From NCBI RefSeq assembly GCF_024323335.1, contig NC_066583.1, positions 364,991,877-365,055,876 of the forward strand: DNA of 64,000 bases, read 5' to 3'. Below the pieces are notes generated by a model, which saw nothing but the letters and a program-made list of their open reading frames with translations, had not been told where the DNA came from and did no database searches. Of the stretch, positions 13,121 to 25,392 are shown in pieces (positions within the stretch are counted from its first letter, which is position 1; every line of letters begins with the position of its first letter). A program made the position numbers and the translations under genes. The DNA is from Lathyrus oleraceus (taxonomy: Eukaryota > Streptophyta > Magnoliopsida > Fabales > Fabaceae).

Positions 13121-14740
13121 TGGGCTCAATCATACCAATCATATCAATTCCCCACATGAAGAAGGTCCATGGAGAGGAGATGACATTCTATAGTGTCGGA
13201 GGAACATGAATCTTATCTGCATAAATTTGACACTTGTGGCATATCTTCACAAACCTGCAATAGTTAGATTCCATTGTCAGCTAATAGTAACCTGCTCTTA
13301 ACATATTCTTTGCCATAGCATGTCCATTGGAATGAGTACCAAAGGAACCTTCGTAGACTTCAGTCATCAATAAGTCTGCTTCGTGTCTATCCACACATCT
13401 GAGCAAAACCATATCGAAGTTTCTCTTGTAAAGCACATCATCATTCAGGTAGAAGTTGCTAGCTAATCTTCTCAAAGTCTTCTTATCTTTCAAAGATGCC
13501 ACAAGCGAGTAAATTCGACTTTGGAGGAAACATTTGATATCAAAATACCATGGATTTTCATCTTTGACTTCTTCAACAACAAATACATGAGTTGGCCTAT
13601 CAAGACGCATCACAGTCAAATTGGGAACTTCATTCCAAATTTTCACCATAATCATTGAAGCCAACGTTGCAAGAGCATCTGCCATCCGATTTTCATCTTG
13701 AGGGATATGATGAAACTCAACCTTTATAAAGAAAGTTGAAATCCTCTAGCATAGTCTCTATCTATTATCAAACCGGGTTGATTCGTCTTCCGTTCACCTT
13801 TGATCTGATTCACGACTAAAGTTGAATCTCCATAGACGTCAAGATATTTAATTTAGAGATCAATGGCCTCTTCAAGCCTCATAATGCAAGATTCATACTC
13901 AGCCATATTGTTTGTACATTTGAAGGTCAATCTAGCTGTAAGTGAAAAATGAGTGCCTTGAGAAGTAATAATTACTTCCCCAATGCCATTACAATACGAA
14001 TTAACAGCTCCATCAAATACCATGCCCCAACGGGAACCAGGTTCTGGCCCTTCTTCAAGCAATGGTTCATCACAATCTTTCATCTTCAAATATAAAATCT
14101 CTTCATCAGGAAAATCATACTGCACTGACTGATAATCTTCAATCGGTTGGTGAGCCAAATGGTCAGCCAAGACACTACTTTAATATCTTTTTGAGATTGG
14201 TATTCGATATCATACCTGGATAACAACATCTGCCAACGGGAAATTCTCCCAGTTAAAGCAGGCTTATCAAAAATGTACTTGATTGGATCCATTTTGGATA
14301 TCATCCAAGTAGTATGATTCAACATATACTGGCGCAGACGCTTAGCAGCCCAAGCCAATGCGCAACGAGTCTTCTCAAGTATTGAATACCGAGTCTCACA
14401 GTCGGTGAACTTCTTACTGAGGTAGTAAATTGCATATTCTTTCTTTCCAGACTCATCTTGCTGACCAAGACCACAACCCATACTCTCATCAAGCACAATC
14501 AGATACATGATCAACGAGCTTCCTTCAACAGGCGGAGACAGAATCAGAGGCTCAAGTAGATGTTCTTTGATACTGTCAAAAGCTTTCAGGCAATCCTCGG
14601 TCTAATCACAAGACTGATCTTTCTCAAGAAGCTTAAAAATAGGCGTACATGTTGCAGTCATATGCAATATAAATCTTGAGATATAGTTCAAGCGGCCGAG
14701 AAAACCTCTGAGTTGCTTCTCAGTTTTGGGTCAAGGCATT
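13121..14740 (-). pseudogene. RNase H and truncated integrase, unit U4
   Basis: Pieces are at 14086-14514 (connection), 13853-14170 (RNase H; one base change gives NNMAEYES) and 13281-13685 (second RNase H tail and integrase His half). Confidence 0.82.
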
Positions 14741-14902
14741 TCTTGTATTCATTTGACCTTGGCAGGATCAACTTTAATACCCTTCTCGCTGACAATAAAG
14801 CCCAAGAACTTACCAGATTGAACCCCAAAAGTACACTTATTGGAATTAAAGCGGAGTTTATACTTCCTCAAACGCTGGAATAACTTCAACAAATGCCCAA
14901 CA
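14741..14902 (-). pseudogene. Reverse transcriptase C-terminal fragment, unit U4
   Basis: The end of the RT frame (KCTFGVQSGKFLGFIVS region) up to the insertion point. The rest of the same RT copy is at 38748-39610. The insertion hit the coding sequence just downstream of the DEEEHVGHLL segment. Confidence 0.85.
14898..14902. other. Target site duplication CAACA, left copy
   Basis: CAACA lies directly before TGTAACACCC. The second copy at 38743-38747 follows GGGTGTTACA. Intact array units have a single CAACATGTTC at this place. Five bases fits LTR retrotransposon integration. Confidence 0.95.
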
Positions 14903-15152
14903 TGTAACACCCCGATAAAAATAAGATAATTATTTAAATTGAGTTAATAATATATTTATTAATTTAATTAAATAATTGGAATTATTATTATTATTGGAAT
15001 AATAATTATTGGAATATTATTGGGATTATTATTATTGGATTATTTTGTTATTATTGGAATAAAAGTAGAAATCAGTAAAAAGGTTCCATTTGGTAAAAAG
15101 AGTTATTTTCACGTGAAAAGGAAACGCGTATGGGATTTTGTCAGGAGATGGG

Positions 15153-15166
15153 CCATACGCGTATGG
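15153..15166. repeat. 14-bp palindrome CCATACGCGTATGG in the solo LTR
   Basis: A perfect palindrome, with two more ACGCGTATGG half-copies nearby (about 15124 and 15178). The three copies stand within 65 bp. Confidence 0.8.
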
Positions 15167-15662
15167 GACTAGGCAATACGCGTATGGGCAGGATTGTGAT
15201 TTTCCTGAGCTGTTGTTGTGCAGTTTTTAACTGTTCAGCTGAGTAACGTAATGCAGATGATGTATGATATATTAGGGATCATTTCCCGTTGTTTTGAGTA
15301 GTATAGGTATTAGTAGAGTGTGCTAATACTGTGGTTGTTATTTGGCATGATATGATATGCTTATGTGATAAAATACTGCTGATGTGTGATAGTATGCGTG
15401 ATGCTGTGAATGTATCAGTTATGTGTGCATTGGTGAATAGACTGTTTTATGGCTTAGAGTGTGAGCATATATCTATTCTTGAATTGTTGTTGATGATGTA
15501 GCATTGCTAGGTGATTAGCATGCATGTTGTGGCCTTTATGGTGGTAGCTAATTCCCATGGTGAGGAATTAGTGATGAGTTATTGTGGATTGTTGTTGATG
15601 TTTGCATGCTAGGTGATTTAGCGTGCATAGCATAGCCCTTGGGGTGGTAGCTAATTCCCATG

Positions 15663-15667
15663 GTGAG
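15663..15667. other. Target site duplication GTGAG, left copy
   Basis: GTGAG precedes TGTCGCATCACG. The right copy at 38023-38027 follows GGTGCTACA, and the solo LTR sequence then continues (GAATTAGTGATG). The unbroken form GGTGAGGAATTAGTGATG is visible in the first repeat copy at about 15560. Confidence 0.94.
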
Positions 15668-16554
15668 TGTCGCATCACGCGAAAAACCGGCGGGAAAAGA
15701 AAGAAACAACAGAGCCGCCACCGTGCGTTATTTATCCCAAAAGAGGGAAAGGAAACGCTCGAAGTAAACCTAGGAAAGAACATGGTCTCGCGACCAAAGA
15801 GGATGGGTTCGGGAGTCGGTTATGCGAAGGGAAGGTATTAGCACCCCTACGCATCCGTAGTACTCTACGGGATCCACGCACAATAGAAAGGAATATTGGT
15901 TGCTAAACACTGCTCAAACACACACACACTGGCTGAAAGAGACAAAAGAAACTGACTGAAACTGACTCGGCAGGATATCGTATCCTGGGCCTACTTAGTC
16001 TATCAGGCATAGACATCAGAGTCGAAGTAGTTCGGACTGGGAAACGACACATGCTCGCTAGGATGTCACATCCTATGCATACGTATCTTCTCGGACGAGA
16101 GAAGAATCAGAGCATTCGTAGCTCGGCTGACACGCAAATAAACAAAACAAGACACAGGCAAACGTGGAGCCCGAATGCCAATCACTGGACTTACATCAGC
16201 ATCCGAACCTAAACGCACACAGGAAACCAACTGCCAATCGCTGGACTTATGTCGGACTCCAACCAGAACACACACGAGGGTGGTTAAGACACAAAGGGTT
16301 GAAAAAGAAAAAGGGCGCCCGGAGAGATCAGCTCAATCTCCTGCCTACATACTTCATCTGGTATGAAGATCAGGGCGATGTAGTTCCCCTACGCAGGGAC
16401 AAAGGATCTAGCCTAACCAGATAACAGAGGGAGACACAACTCTAGGGAGACTACGACTCGAGCCTAGATGTTGTCATGCAAAGTCAACCCTAAGTTAAGG
16501 TTTCTAGCTAACTGGCACAAGGGCCAACCTATCCTAGACACGGCTTGCACAGGA

Positions 16555-17075
16555 AGCAAGGGTCTCGATTGCAACTAGGGCAAGAGAAAGGGGAAGTCTC
16601 AATCGCAACGAGGGCGAGAGAAAAGAGTTAGTGTTAGTGGTTAGTCAAACTCGGCAAGACATCGCGTCTCGTGCCTACGTATCTCATCTGGACATGAGAA
16701 TCAGAGTTGCCGTAGTTCGGCCACGGAGGGACAAAGGTCTCGATTGCAACTAGGGCAAGAGAAAGGGGAGGTCTCGATCGCAATGAGGGCGAGAGAAAGG
16801 AGAGATCTCAATCACACAGGGGTGAGAGAAAAGAGTTAGTGTTAGTGGTTAGTCAAACTCGGCAAGACATCGCGTCTCGTGCCTACGTATCTCATCTGAA
16901 CATGAGAATCAGAGTTGCCGTAGTTCGGCTACGGAGGGACAAAGGACTCGATTGCAACTAGGGCAAGAGAAAGGGAAAGTCTCGATCGCAACGAGGGCGA
17001 GAGAAAGGAAAAGGCTCGATCGCAACGAGGGCGAGAGAAAGGAAAAGGCTCGATCGCAACGAGGGCGAAAGCAAA
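16555..17075. repeat. Short tandem repeats in LTR A
   Basis: Repeated CTCGATCGCAACGAGGGCGA units (about 34 bp) and a larger unit with CTCGTGCCTACGTATCTCAT and GAATCAGAGTTGCCGTAG, present twice. The same array is in LTR B at 29032-29552. A related CATACGTATCTCATCTG segment occurs in the R LTR at about 56219, so this block is old within the LTR family. Confidence 0.8.
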
Positions 17076-20000
17076 CAAGGATTAGTCTAAACTAAACCTA
17101 ACTTGCACAGGAAGCAAGTCAAACAAACAGACAAACACAGATAGCACACACTATACACAAGCAAGTGGCTCAAACAAGGGTTAGGTTTTAGTCGAGGGGT
17201 CATATCAACCTCAACAAACAAACCTCTGGAATGGGGTGAGTGTTGCTCTTAACCTTGCCATTGAGGGGCTAAGGTGAAGCAGATGAAAGGAGATGAGGGG
17301 TGTGCCTCATTGCTTCTATCCCTGGCCAGGGAGAGCATTTGACAAGAATGTGTGGGTTCAAAAAGTGGGAACCCTTCTACACATTTGATACTGACTCAAC
17401 TGTGCAATTGCACAAGATCTTGGGTTTTTATCTGAAATGCATCAACACAGTGGTGTGAGCAAAACAGAAGACACACTGAATAGCAGGGGATAGGTTGCTT
17501 ATCCCTTGGTTCTGCCAATTGCCTCTTCACTTAGGAGGTCTTTGACTCAATGCAAGGACAATTTAAACATACACAAGCATTGCCTCTTAAGGAGGACTTC
17601 AGACAGTTTGCCCGGCCAAATAACAAGCCGGGTCTCCAGACTACATGAAGAAAAAGGAATTATACCTCAAGCAAATTTCTAAATAGCAAAGCAAAGCAAG
17701 TTCAAAGAACTTAAGCAACTAAGGGTACCTGAAATAGTCAAACTAAATCAGTACACATTTCAACAGTCAAAACAAAAGGAATTGGGAATCAACAGTCAAC
17801 ACAGAGGGACAAATGTGCAAAGCACAAGACTCAAGTCATATGAGTCATATCACCTACAAAACAAAGAGGTTAACACATGATATATAATCAAGCTTGATCA
17901 AAAGAAATTGATCTCATTAGTCACTTGGTGTTCAACCTGAAAACATAAACTCAATCATAAGCCCAAAAGACCACTAGGACAAGCCTAGGGTCAAAAACAA
18001 AGGAGAAAGTCAAAACAGCAAATTAAAGTCAACCAAAGTCAAGTTCAAACATTTAAGAAACAAGCACAATTGGACTCATATTCATATCATGCATCATCAT
18101 CATTTCATGAGCAAGAGAAACCAAAGCATGGCAAATGAAGGCTCAAAGAAGTCAACAGAATGACTTGCAACAAAAGTCAACTCAAACAATTTCAAAAATC
18201 ACCAAATAAATCAAGTTCATACCTAACATCTAGCATGGTAAGCATGTCAAAATTCATGGCATTTGGACAAGTGGAAGGCAGTCAATGAAAATCATGAAGT
18301 CAAAGCAAATTCAAACATGCACAAAGAAGTCAACAGCAAGACTTAGCCCAAAACCAAACATAATCAATTCCAAAAATCATGAAATAAATCATACTCAATC
18401 ATAATCCATAACATAGCATGCATATGAAATTTCAGCTCAATTGGATCATGGGAAGATGGTCAATTAAAATCAAGAAGTCAACACAATTTCAAGTAAGCAC
18501 AAAGAAGGTCAACAATCATGGGTCAACTTCAAAAAATCATAACAAAATGAAAACAGATGAGAAATGGATGGGATCAACACCAATGCAAAGCTCAAGATGT
18601 CTAGTATGCACATATGAAATTTCATGATCATACAATAAGGCATGAGGATTTCACAAAGGATTTGGCAAGATGTGTCACATAAAGTCAACAATTGACTAGG
18701 TAGGGAAGAAAATTCACAAACAAATAGGAAACGGCATGATTAAATCCCAGAAAATTCATACACAAACTAGACATATGAGAGAAGGCTTATGCAAAAATTT
18801 GGATCATTTGGAGGCCAGGAAGTATGTCAACAAAATTCAGCAAATTGCACAATCATGGGGTGACACCAAATGTAACACCTTACTTCAAAAATTCAAAGCT
18901 CTCAAACCACATATGATAAAATCATGAAATTTATACCAAAATAAACATGGATGAGTGTAGAATGACCACAAAAAATTTTAGATCAAAAGGATGCAACATG
19001 ATCATTTCACAAAAGGATTGGCAACATGTATCATTTTTGGTCACATAACTCAAACCCTAAGGCCATTTAAAAACCAATGATCAAAAAAATTATTAAAAAT
19101 AATGATAAAAAACTAGACAATTTCCTGATCATGATGCAGAAAACCCCACTGGATTTGGACTTGAAATGAGCAAGGTATGATTTTTGTAAATGTTGATGAT
19201 CAAATGAAATGTTTATTGAAATAAAAATGAATTAATTAGATTTAATTTGGTCCGAGTGGCACATTGGTAATATTCCCCCTCATTTAGCAAAACGACTGCG
19301 CATCAGACCATGGCTACGAAATGTTGTGACTGGTCCGTTCTCAATGAAACAGTAAAATGAGCAAAAAATTCAACCAACAGCCAATCGAATTCAAGCTTCT
19401 GGGCAACTTTTAGGGTTTTTGCAACAACAACAGCATGTCATCTTCAAACAATCATCATCGATCAAAATCCGAATAGCATGGCAAACAGCAAGGCATTGAT
19501 ACAGTAGGTTCATGCAACATCTAAACAGCCATAAACCAAACATAAACAACACAATTTCTCAATGAATCTGGGTTCTATCTAGGGTTTATGAACAGGGTGT
19601 TCATCATCTTCAAATCAACTCAAAATTTTTTATGCCCAGAACAGCAAATCAAACACATCAATGGCATCATCAGACCACATACAACACAAATATGATATCC
19701 ATTTTCATTAAATCACTTCAAGCAAGGCAAATCGATGAGAACATATTCATGCACACAAATGGAAACTCAGATTTCTCAGCCATAACACAACCATTTCAAG
19801 CAAGGCATAGTTCATTAGAATCAGCATAACAAGAGCTAACTAAAACATAGCATGGCATAGTAAATGGTTGAGGTCGAAACCTTACTTGTTTTTGAAGAAA
19901 AAAATGGAAACAGTGATGGATTGATGTTGTTGTGCTGAAACAGATGAAGACAATGCTTTGAAATGAAGGAAACTTGAGGGAACTTGGCTCAGCAAGGCTT

Positions 20001-20251
20001 AGAATTCTTCAAATCTTAATTTACCATTGTTGGTGCATAAAGAAAACAGAACATGGAATGTTGTTCCAGCAAGGATTTGATGCTTGTAGAGAGCTCAAAA
20101 TGATGTCCAGGTGATGATAGAAACAGGTATGCTCGAAGGTTTATGGAGATTTTGGCAGAAAATGCAAAAGGAGCAAAAATGCAAAAGTGAGAGAATGAGA
20201 ATTTCTGATGTGCAAAGGCTGTGGCTAGGGTTGGTTTGTGACAGAAAAAGG

Positions 20252-20258
20252 CCTTATA
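20252..20258 (-). promoter_or_regulatory. Candidate TATA box in LTR A
   Basis: TATAAGG on the minus strand, in the direction of element transcription and about 1.2 kb into the LTR. The R LTR has TATAAATA in a comparable context (57832-57839). No start site can be proven from sequence. Confidence 0.45.
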
Positions 20259-21461
20259 TTGGTCTGTTTAACTTTGGTTTAAGGAGTGGTAAGCTTGATT
20301 AGTTCAAATGGAGAGATTTGCAAAATTGCTAACTTAGTGCACATGGGAGGTATATGGTGGAATGCTGCTCGATTTGGGCCTTAGTCATGCTGCAAATACC
20401 AATTCCAATAAGTCCCAAATGGCCAAAATGAGTAGAAACACTTAATTCACAAAAGTCAAATATTGGTCAAACTTGAATTTTAATGAAACAAGTCAAAAAA
20501 TGCCATTTTGATTGGCAAGGTTTTGGTGAATGATGTTTATATTTTTGGAAAGAGGAGGAAAAATGTGGTTTGTAGGAAAAAACCCCATCAAAATTGGCCA
20601 AAGGAATCATGAGATATGGCCATTTGAAGTTCATGAAAATGTGAAAATGATTTGACCATATCTTGCAAACCATTCATGGGATTTTGGTGTTCTTGGACTT
20701 TTTGAAAATGGGAGAACAAGATATTCAACTTTCATGTTGGGCAAAAATTCATTTGAAGCTTGTATCATGATGCAAGCTGAGGATCAAGAAGTTTCCATTT
20801 TTGGCAGTTAAAATTACAGGTCCAGTTTCTATTTTTGGAAATTTTCTGATTGGCTTCAAATTCTTCAATGATGTTGATTGCCATGACACATGAGGCCTAT
20901 TAGGACATGAATAAGCTCTCTCAAACCATTTCCATCCATCAAAACCAAAGAATCAACCACAGTTGACCAACTTTGACTTATCTAGGGTTTTGGATGACTG
21001 AAGCACTTCTGATGAATTCCAAACCCTAATTCCTTGAGACCTTGACTTCAAATGATGTCCCAAGTTGTATGGACTCTTGATTATTGATCATGGTGCCCAA
21101 ATTCCACAAGAATGGCCACCATCCACTGCTTTGACTGACTGTTGACTGTCTTTGACTTTCTAGGGTTTTTGACTGTCTGTACATGAACTGATGACCTCTG
21201 AGCCTTCAACCCTTGACTTGAACACTTCAAATGGACCTCCAAGTCATGTGAACTTGTTGGACAAACCCTAGGGCCTTTGCTCCTTGAGAAACACCCTTGC
21301 TTGATTGGTTGACTGATCTCCTGATCAGTTTGACCTAATTCTTGATTTGCTTGCTCTTGAGGCAACTGGGGACAATGCAATGCTATGCAATGTATCATGA
21401 TATGCTATGACTTAATATGAGATGGTATGTACAATGATAGGTGCAAATTTGAGGTGCTACA

Positions 21462-21476
21462 GCTGCCCCTATTCAA
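21462..21476 (-). promoter_or_regulatory. Polypurine tract of element E
   Basis: In the sense strand AATAGGGGCAGC directly precedes the LTR start TGTAGCACC. This is where plus-strand DNA synthesis would be primed. The same arrangement recurs at 33940 and, with AATAAGGGCAGC, in element R at 58236. Confidence 0.8.
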
Positions 21477-21773
21477 TCAGCTGGGAACCCGAATGGATGA
21501 TAGCAGTGGCTGTCAGACTTTCAGGGTAAACAGGGATTGAATACAAAAGAACCGTAGAATTTGCACAACAGGGATCCACCAATGGAAACGTCCACTGGGA
21601 TCTGATTCTTATTACTGGGTATATATGTTTTTTTTTCAACGGGTATAACCACATCCAGACACCGCAACGACGATGAATGGGAAAAGAAATCACAACTAGA
21701 TGCCAACGGACAACTAGGAGAGGTAAATCCACAAGGGGACAGGTACAACTAGACGTCATAGGACGAATAGGAA

Positions 21774-22148
21774 GACTCACGTTTATCGACACCAACGGAG
21801 AGGAGGAAAACTCATCCAGACGTCATAGGACGAAAGGGAGACTCACGTTTATCGACACCAACGGAGAGGAGGAAAACTCAGCCAGACGTCATAGGACGAA
21901 AGGGAGACTCACGTTTATCGACACCAACGGAGAGGAGGAAAACTCAACCAGACATCATAGGACGAAAGGGAGACTCACGTTTATCGACACCAACGGAGAG
22001 GAGGAAAACTTCAACCAGACGTCATAGGACGAGAGGTAGACTCACGTTTATCGACACCAACGGAGAGGAGGAAAACTTCAACCAGACGTCATAGGACGAG
22101 AGGTAGACTCACGTTTATCGACACCAACGGAGAGGAGGAAAACTTCAC
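21774..22148. repeat. 66/67-bp tandem repeat, 6 copies
   Basis: The unit starts GACTCACGTTTATCGACACC, with starts at 21774, 21840, 21906, 21972, 22039 and 22106. The first copies are 66 bp and the last 67 bp, so the chance plus-strand frame through them (a 22-residue repeat) breaks. The repeats lie in the 3' untranslated part, where Ogre elements are known to carry variable tandem repeats. Confidence 0.95.
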
Positions 22149-22204
22149 TAGGGAAGGGAAGGCGACGTTATGAACATCGAAAGAGGATGTTTACCGACAT
22201 CAAA

Positions 22205-22880
22205 AGAAAACCAGACACTTACGCATGACTGGAAATCACCGACGGATGGTGTTTACCGACACCAAAGAAGACCAGACACTTACGCATGACTGGAAATCAC
22301 CGAAGGATGGTGTTTACCGACACCAAAGAATACCAGACACTTACGCATGACTGGAAATCACCGAAGGATGGTGTTTACCGACACCAAAGAATACCAGACA
22401 CTTACGCATGACTGGAAATCACCGACGGATGGTGTTTACCGACACCAAAGAAGACCAGACACTTACGCATGACTGGAAATCACCGAAGGATGGTGTTTAC
22501 CGACACCAAAGAATACCAGACACTTACGCATGACTGGAAATCACCGAAGGATGGTGTTTACCGACACCAAAGAAGACCAGACACTTACGCATGACTGGAA
22601 ATCACCGACGGATGGTGTTTACCGACACCAAAGAAGACCAGACACTTACGCATGACTGAAAATCACCGAAGGATGGTGTTTACCGACACCAAAGAATACC
22701 AGACACTTACGCATGACTGGAAATCACCGAAGGATGGTGTTTACCGACACCAAAGAAGACGAGACACTTACGCATGACTGGAAATCACCGAAGGATGGTG
22801 TTTACCGACACCAAAGAAGACCAGACACTTACGCATGACTGGAAATCACCGAAGGATGGTGTTTACCGACACCAAAGAAA
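22205..22880. repeat. 61-bp tandem repeat, 11 copies
   Basis: The unit contains CAGACACTTACGCATGACTG and GGTGTTTACCGACACCAAAG. Copies start every 61 bp from 22212 to 22822. They differ only at a few sites (GACGGATGG or GAAGGATGG, AAGAC or AATAC). GGTGTTTACCGACACC is itself an inverted repeat (GGTGT/ACACC), so each unit can form a small hairpin. Confidence 0.95.
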
Positions 22881-25392
22881 CAACACACGCGGGCGCTGAC
22901 GGGATACTGACATCCACAAGATGACAGGGCAAGGCTGAACACTTGCAGGGGGTCTCACTGGGGAACAAGGTCACGACAGCGAGCAAACAGGAAGGAACAC
23001 CAAGGATACCGGGTTGTAGGTATGAAACGGGTGACCGACCAAACGTGAATTGGTTTGTGTTCCAAAACACTCAACATCCTGAAGAGGGCTAGAAAAGCAG
23101 TCTTGTTTAGAGGATGAACATTCGATTCCACAAGGAATACGAATCTTACTCTGCTGGAGATAACAATCGAAAGATTGACCAAAGAGTGCATGAGATATAT
23201 TATCTATAGCCGCCAAAACGTAGATAATACACTCGCATGGAAAATTATCCATAACCGGGTTGTAGGTTGTTAAATGAATAATCGACCGAAAAGAAAGGCA
23301 TCAGGGTACCAGGACTAGGTATGCAAAAGATGACCAATCAAAAGAGGATAAAAGTTGCTAACTCGGAGCAAAATATCCAAAAGAAAGGGGAAGACCCACT
23401 GGGGATAATACTGCTTGATCAAGGCAAGTATCCAGGGGGGAAAAGAATATCAATACCGCAAACTGGATACTGATAACTGCAAAGAGGGGATTACATCTAC
23501 CGGTTTGTAGGCAGAAAACCACGGAAAAGTAACCAGTCATCATCGGGATGAGCACAAATGGTTAATTCCAACAAGGGGATGAAAGTGGGATTTTACAACT
23601 ACCAGCTAGTGGGTAGAAAACCACAAAGATAGGACTTACAGCTACCGGTTTGTAGGTAGAAGCCAATGGAAAAGGTCTGCTGAGAAACAAAGTGAGAAAA
23701 AGGATTTACAACTACCGGGTAGCGGGTAGAAGACCGTAAAGAAAGGACTTACAGCTACCGGTTCGTAGGTAGAGGCCCATAATTCTGCTGAGGATAAGAT
23801 GAATGAGTGCCGGTTAGTGAGCAACTATTCATTTATGCCCCAGGGAAGCACAGGAGACAACAGAAAGCCAATTTTAGGATTGATCCAAAAAGGCAGACTG
23901 AAACAAGACTCGTCCTAATGAGGAAAGAACTCAATAGGGAAAACCCATCCCGTATAGGGAGGGAACGGAAGCAACCGTCATCCACGAGGATGTATCTCAG
24001 TGGGGAAATGGCAGGAAAGGGTAGACACTTTCTGCTTAAGGGGTAGACTCTATATGGAGAGATCGGACACACCCATTTTTGCTTGAGGAAAATCTACTGG
24101 AGAGATTTGTATTACCAAATAGCAGAATGCAATCACCAACAGACACACGGCAACAGCTGCAACATGAGTATCCGAATGCTATGATTATGCATGTATGCAT
24201 TATGCATGATGAGTGTATGATGAATGTTGACAAACAGACATGCTCAACACGCAGGTCCAGGAATCAACCAACCGGTACTACTCTTCTTCCATAGGGAAGG
24301 CCAAAACACCAGAGATCCAAGAAAATTCACTGGAGACTAGGATATCAGGGAACACTTATCCTGCAGGGGAGGAAGAGCCATAAGAGGCTTCCGGAGGGAT
24401 CGTCGGTCACAACCGGAGAACAGAGTTCAACATACAGGCGCACGTGTCACAACAACTTGTGCTGGAAATCAGGGATACCAAGAAGCAACCAGATTTCTGA
24501 TGAGGATGGATAGGCATAGAGAAAGCTCATCATGCCAACAACTCCGCTCGGGGATCTATCTGAGGACATGATGGAGCACTGGGATGTCAATCCACCAAAT
24601 ACCGAATCTTCAAAGAAAAACACCCACGTTGGGGGAGGGATGAAGACTGCTCTGCTGGAGAGGCGAAAGTTGAAGTCTTCAGTAAACACTCTGCTAGGGG
24701 AGCTGCCCCACAATAATGTCCGAAACGGCAAACTTGCTGGGGATGCCCCACGATAGGGCTCAAACAACACTTTACTGGGGATGCCCCACAATAGAGCTAA
24801 CAGGGATTTGGAGGAAGAATCTGTACTGCCGGGAACATGAAGATGAACAACTTCAAACAACACTGCGTCGGGCAAATTCACTGAGGAGAGACCATACGAG
24901 GTTCTGCAGGACAAAGATACAGTCATGCTTGAGATACGAATAATTGTCTTACCTGTTGGTAATCATACCACCCCCGGGAGAGCACTGTGGGTCTCCTAAG
25001 TATCCTTCCATCATCGTGAATGTTCACTTTGTTTAAGAACAATTTTGAAAAATTCGTTTATTTTGAAAACAATGATACTTTATCAATTAAAACATGCAAA
25101 ACATTTGTTGAGTTGAAACAAATAAGAGTGCAAATAATTGGATAAAAGCTCAAATTGATGTGATGGAATGGTAGTCTGCAAAGGGCGAGACTCCATAGAT
25201 CTGTACAAGTTTGAAATCGGTGATATATAATGGAGAGGGCTACATTGAACATAATGACCTTTCCTCTACCATTCTGAATTTTCGATGTATTCAAAGCTTC
25301 AGTCGACGACGGATCGAGAATCCCTGACGGATGACAGATGTACAGCACAGTCTTGTCAAGATGCAGTTACTTGCCAAATCCCTAATTTTTGC

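Larger units (their letters stand above)
13121..14902 (-). repeat. Array unit U4, downstream part (left of the insertion)
   Basis: 1782 bp of the unit up to the target duplication CAACA (14898-14902). With the 1073 bp at 38748-39820 it makes exactly 2855 bp, which fixes the insertion boundaries. This half resembles U3. Confidence 0.92.
14903..15667. mobile_element. Solo LTR, left part
   Basis: It starts TGTAACACCC and continues at 38028-38742, ending GGGTGTTACA, a perfect 10-bp terminal inverted repeat. The whole is about 1480 bp with a 5-bp target duplication and no internal domain, so it is a solo LTR left by LTR-LTR recombination. The TGTAACACC...GGTGTTACA ends resemble Tekay-type chromovirus LTRs in legumes, but this assignment is tentative. 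Inside are an A/T-rich stretch (14930-15070), three ACGCGTATGG motifs (15123-15187) and an approximately 103-bp direct repeat (15506-15667). Orientation is not resolved. Confidence 0.85.
15668..21461 (-). mobile_element. LTR A (3' LTR) of element E, 5794 bp
   Basis: The outer end is TGTCGCATCACGCG and the inner end GAGGTGCTACA on the plus strand, so in sense orientation it runs TGTAGCACCTC...GATGCGACA. It is nearly identical to LTR B. The long interior has no gene. It includes tandem repeats at 16555-17075 and a sense TATA box at 20252-20258. About 300 bp in the 21.0-21.4 kb part are repeated in LTR fragment C. Confidence 0.93.

Noticed and set aside
20980..21230. AAACCCTAA / AGGGTTT words resembling plant telomere repeat
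   Set aside because: Single scattered copies, not tandem; common in plant DNA and promoters.
21677..22027. 116-codon ORF with a 22-residue repeat (also at 34155-34505)
   Set aside because: It is the 66-bp tandem repeat read in one frame. The repeat turns to 67 bp and the frame fails. No start context or domain supports a protein.
22205..22880. CRISPR-like appearance of 61-bp repeats
   Set aside because: The units are directly adjacent with no spacers, and the context is a plant retrotransposon.
24447..24926. 159-codon minus-strand ORF in the E post-pol region
   Set aside because: No similarity recognised; it lies among the CTGGGGA motif repeats. An open frame of this length can occur by chance in about 4 kb of non-coding sequence.
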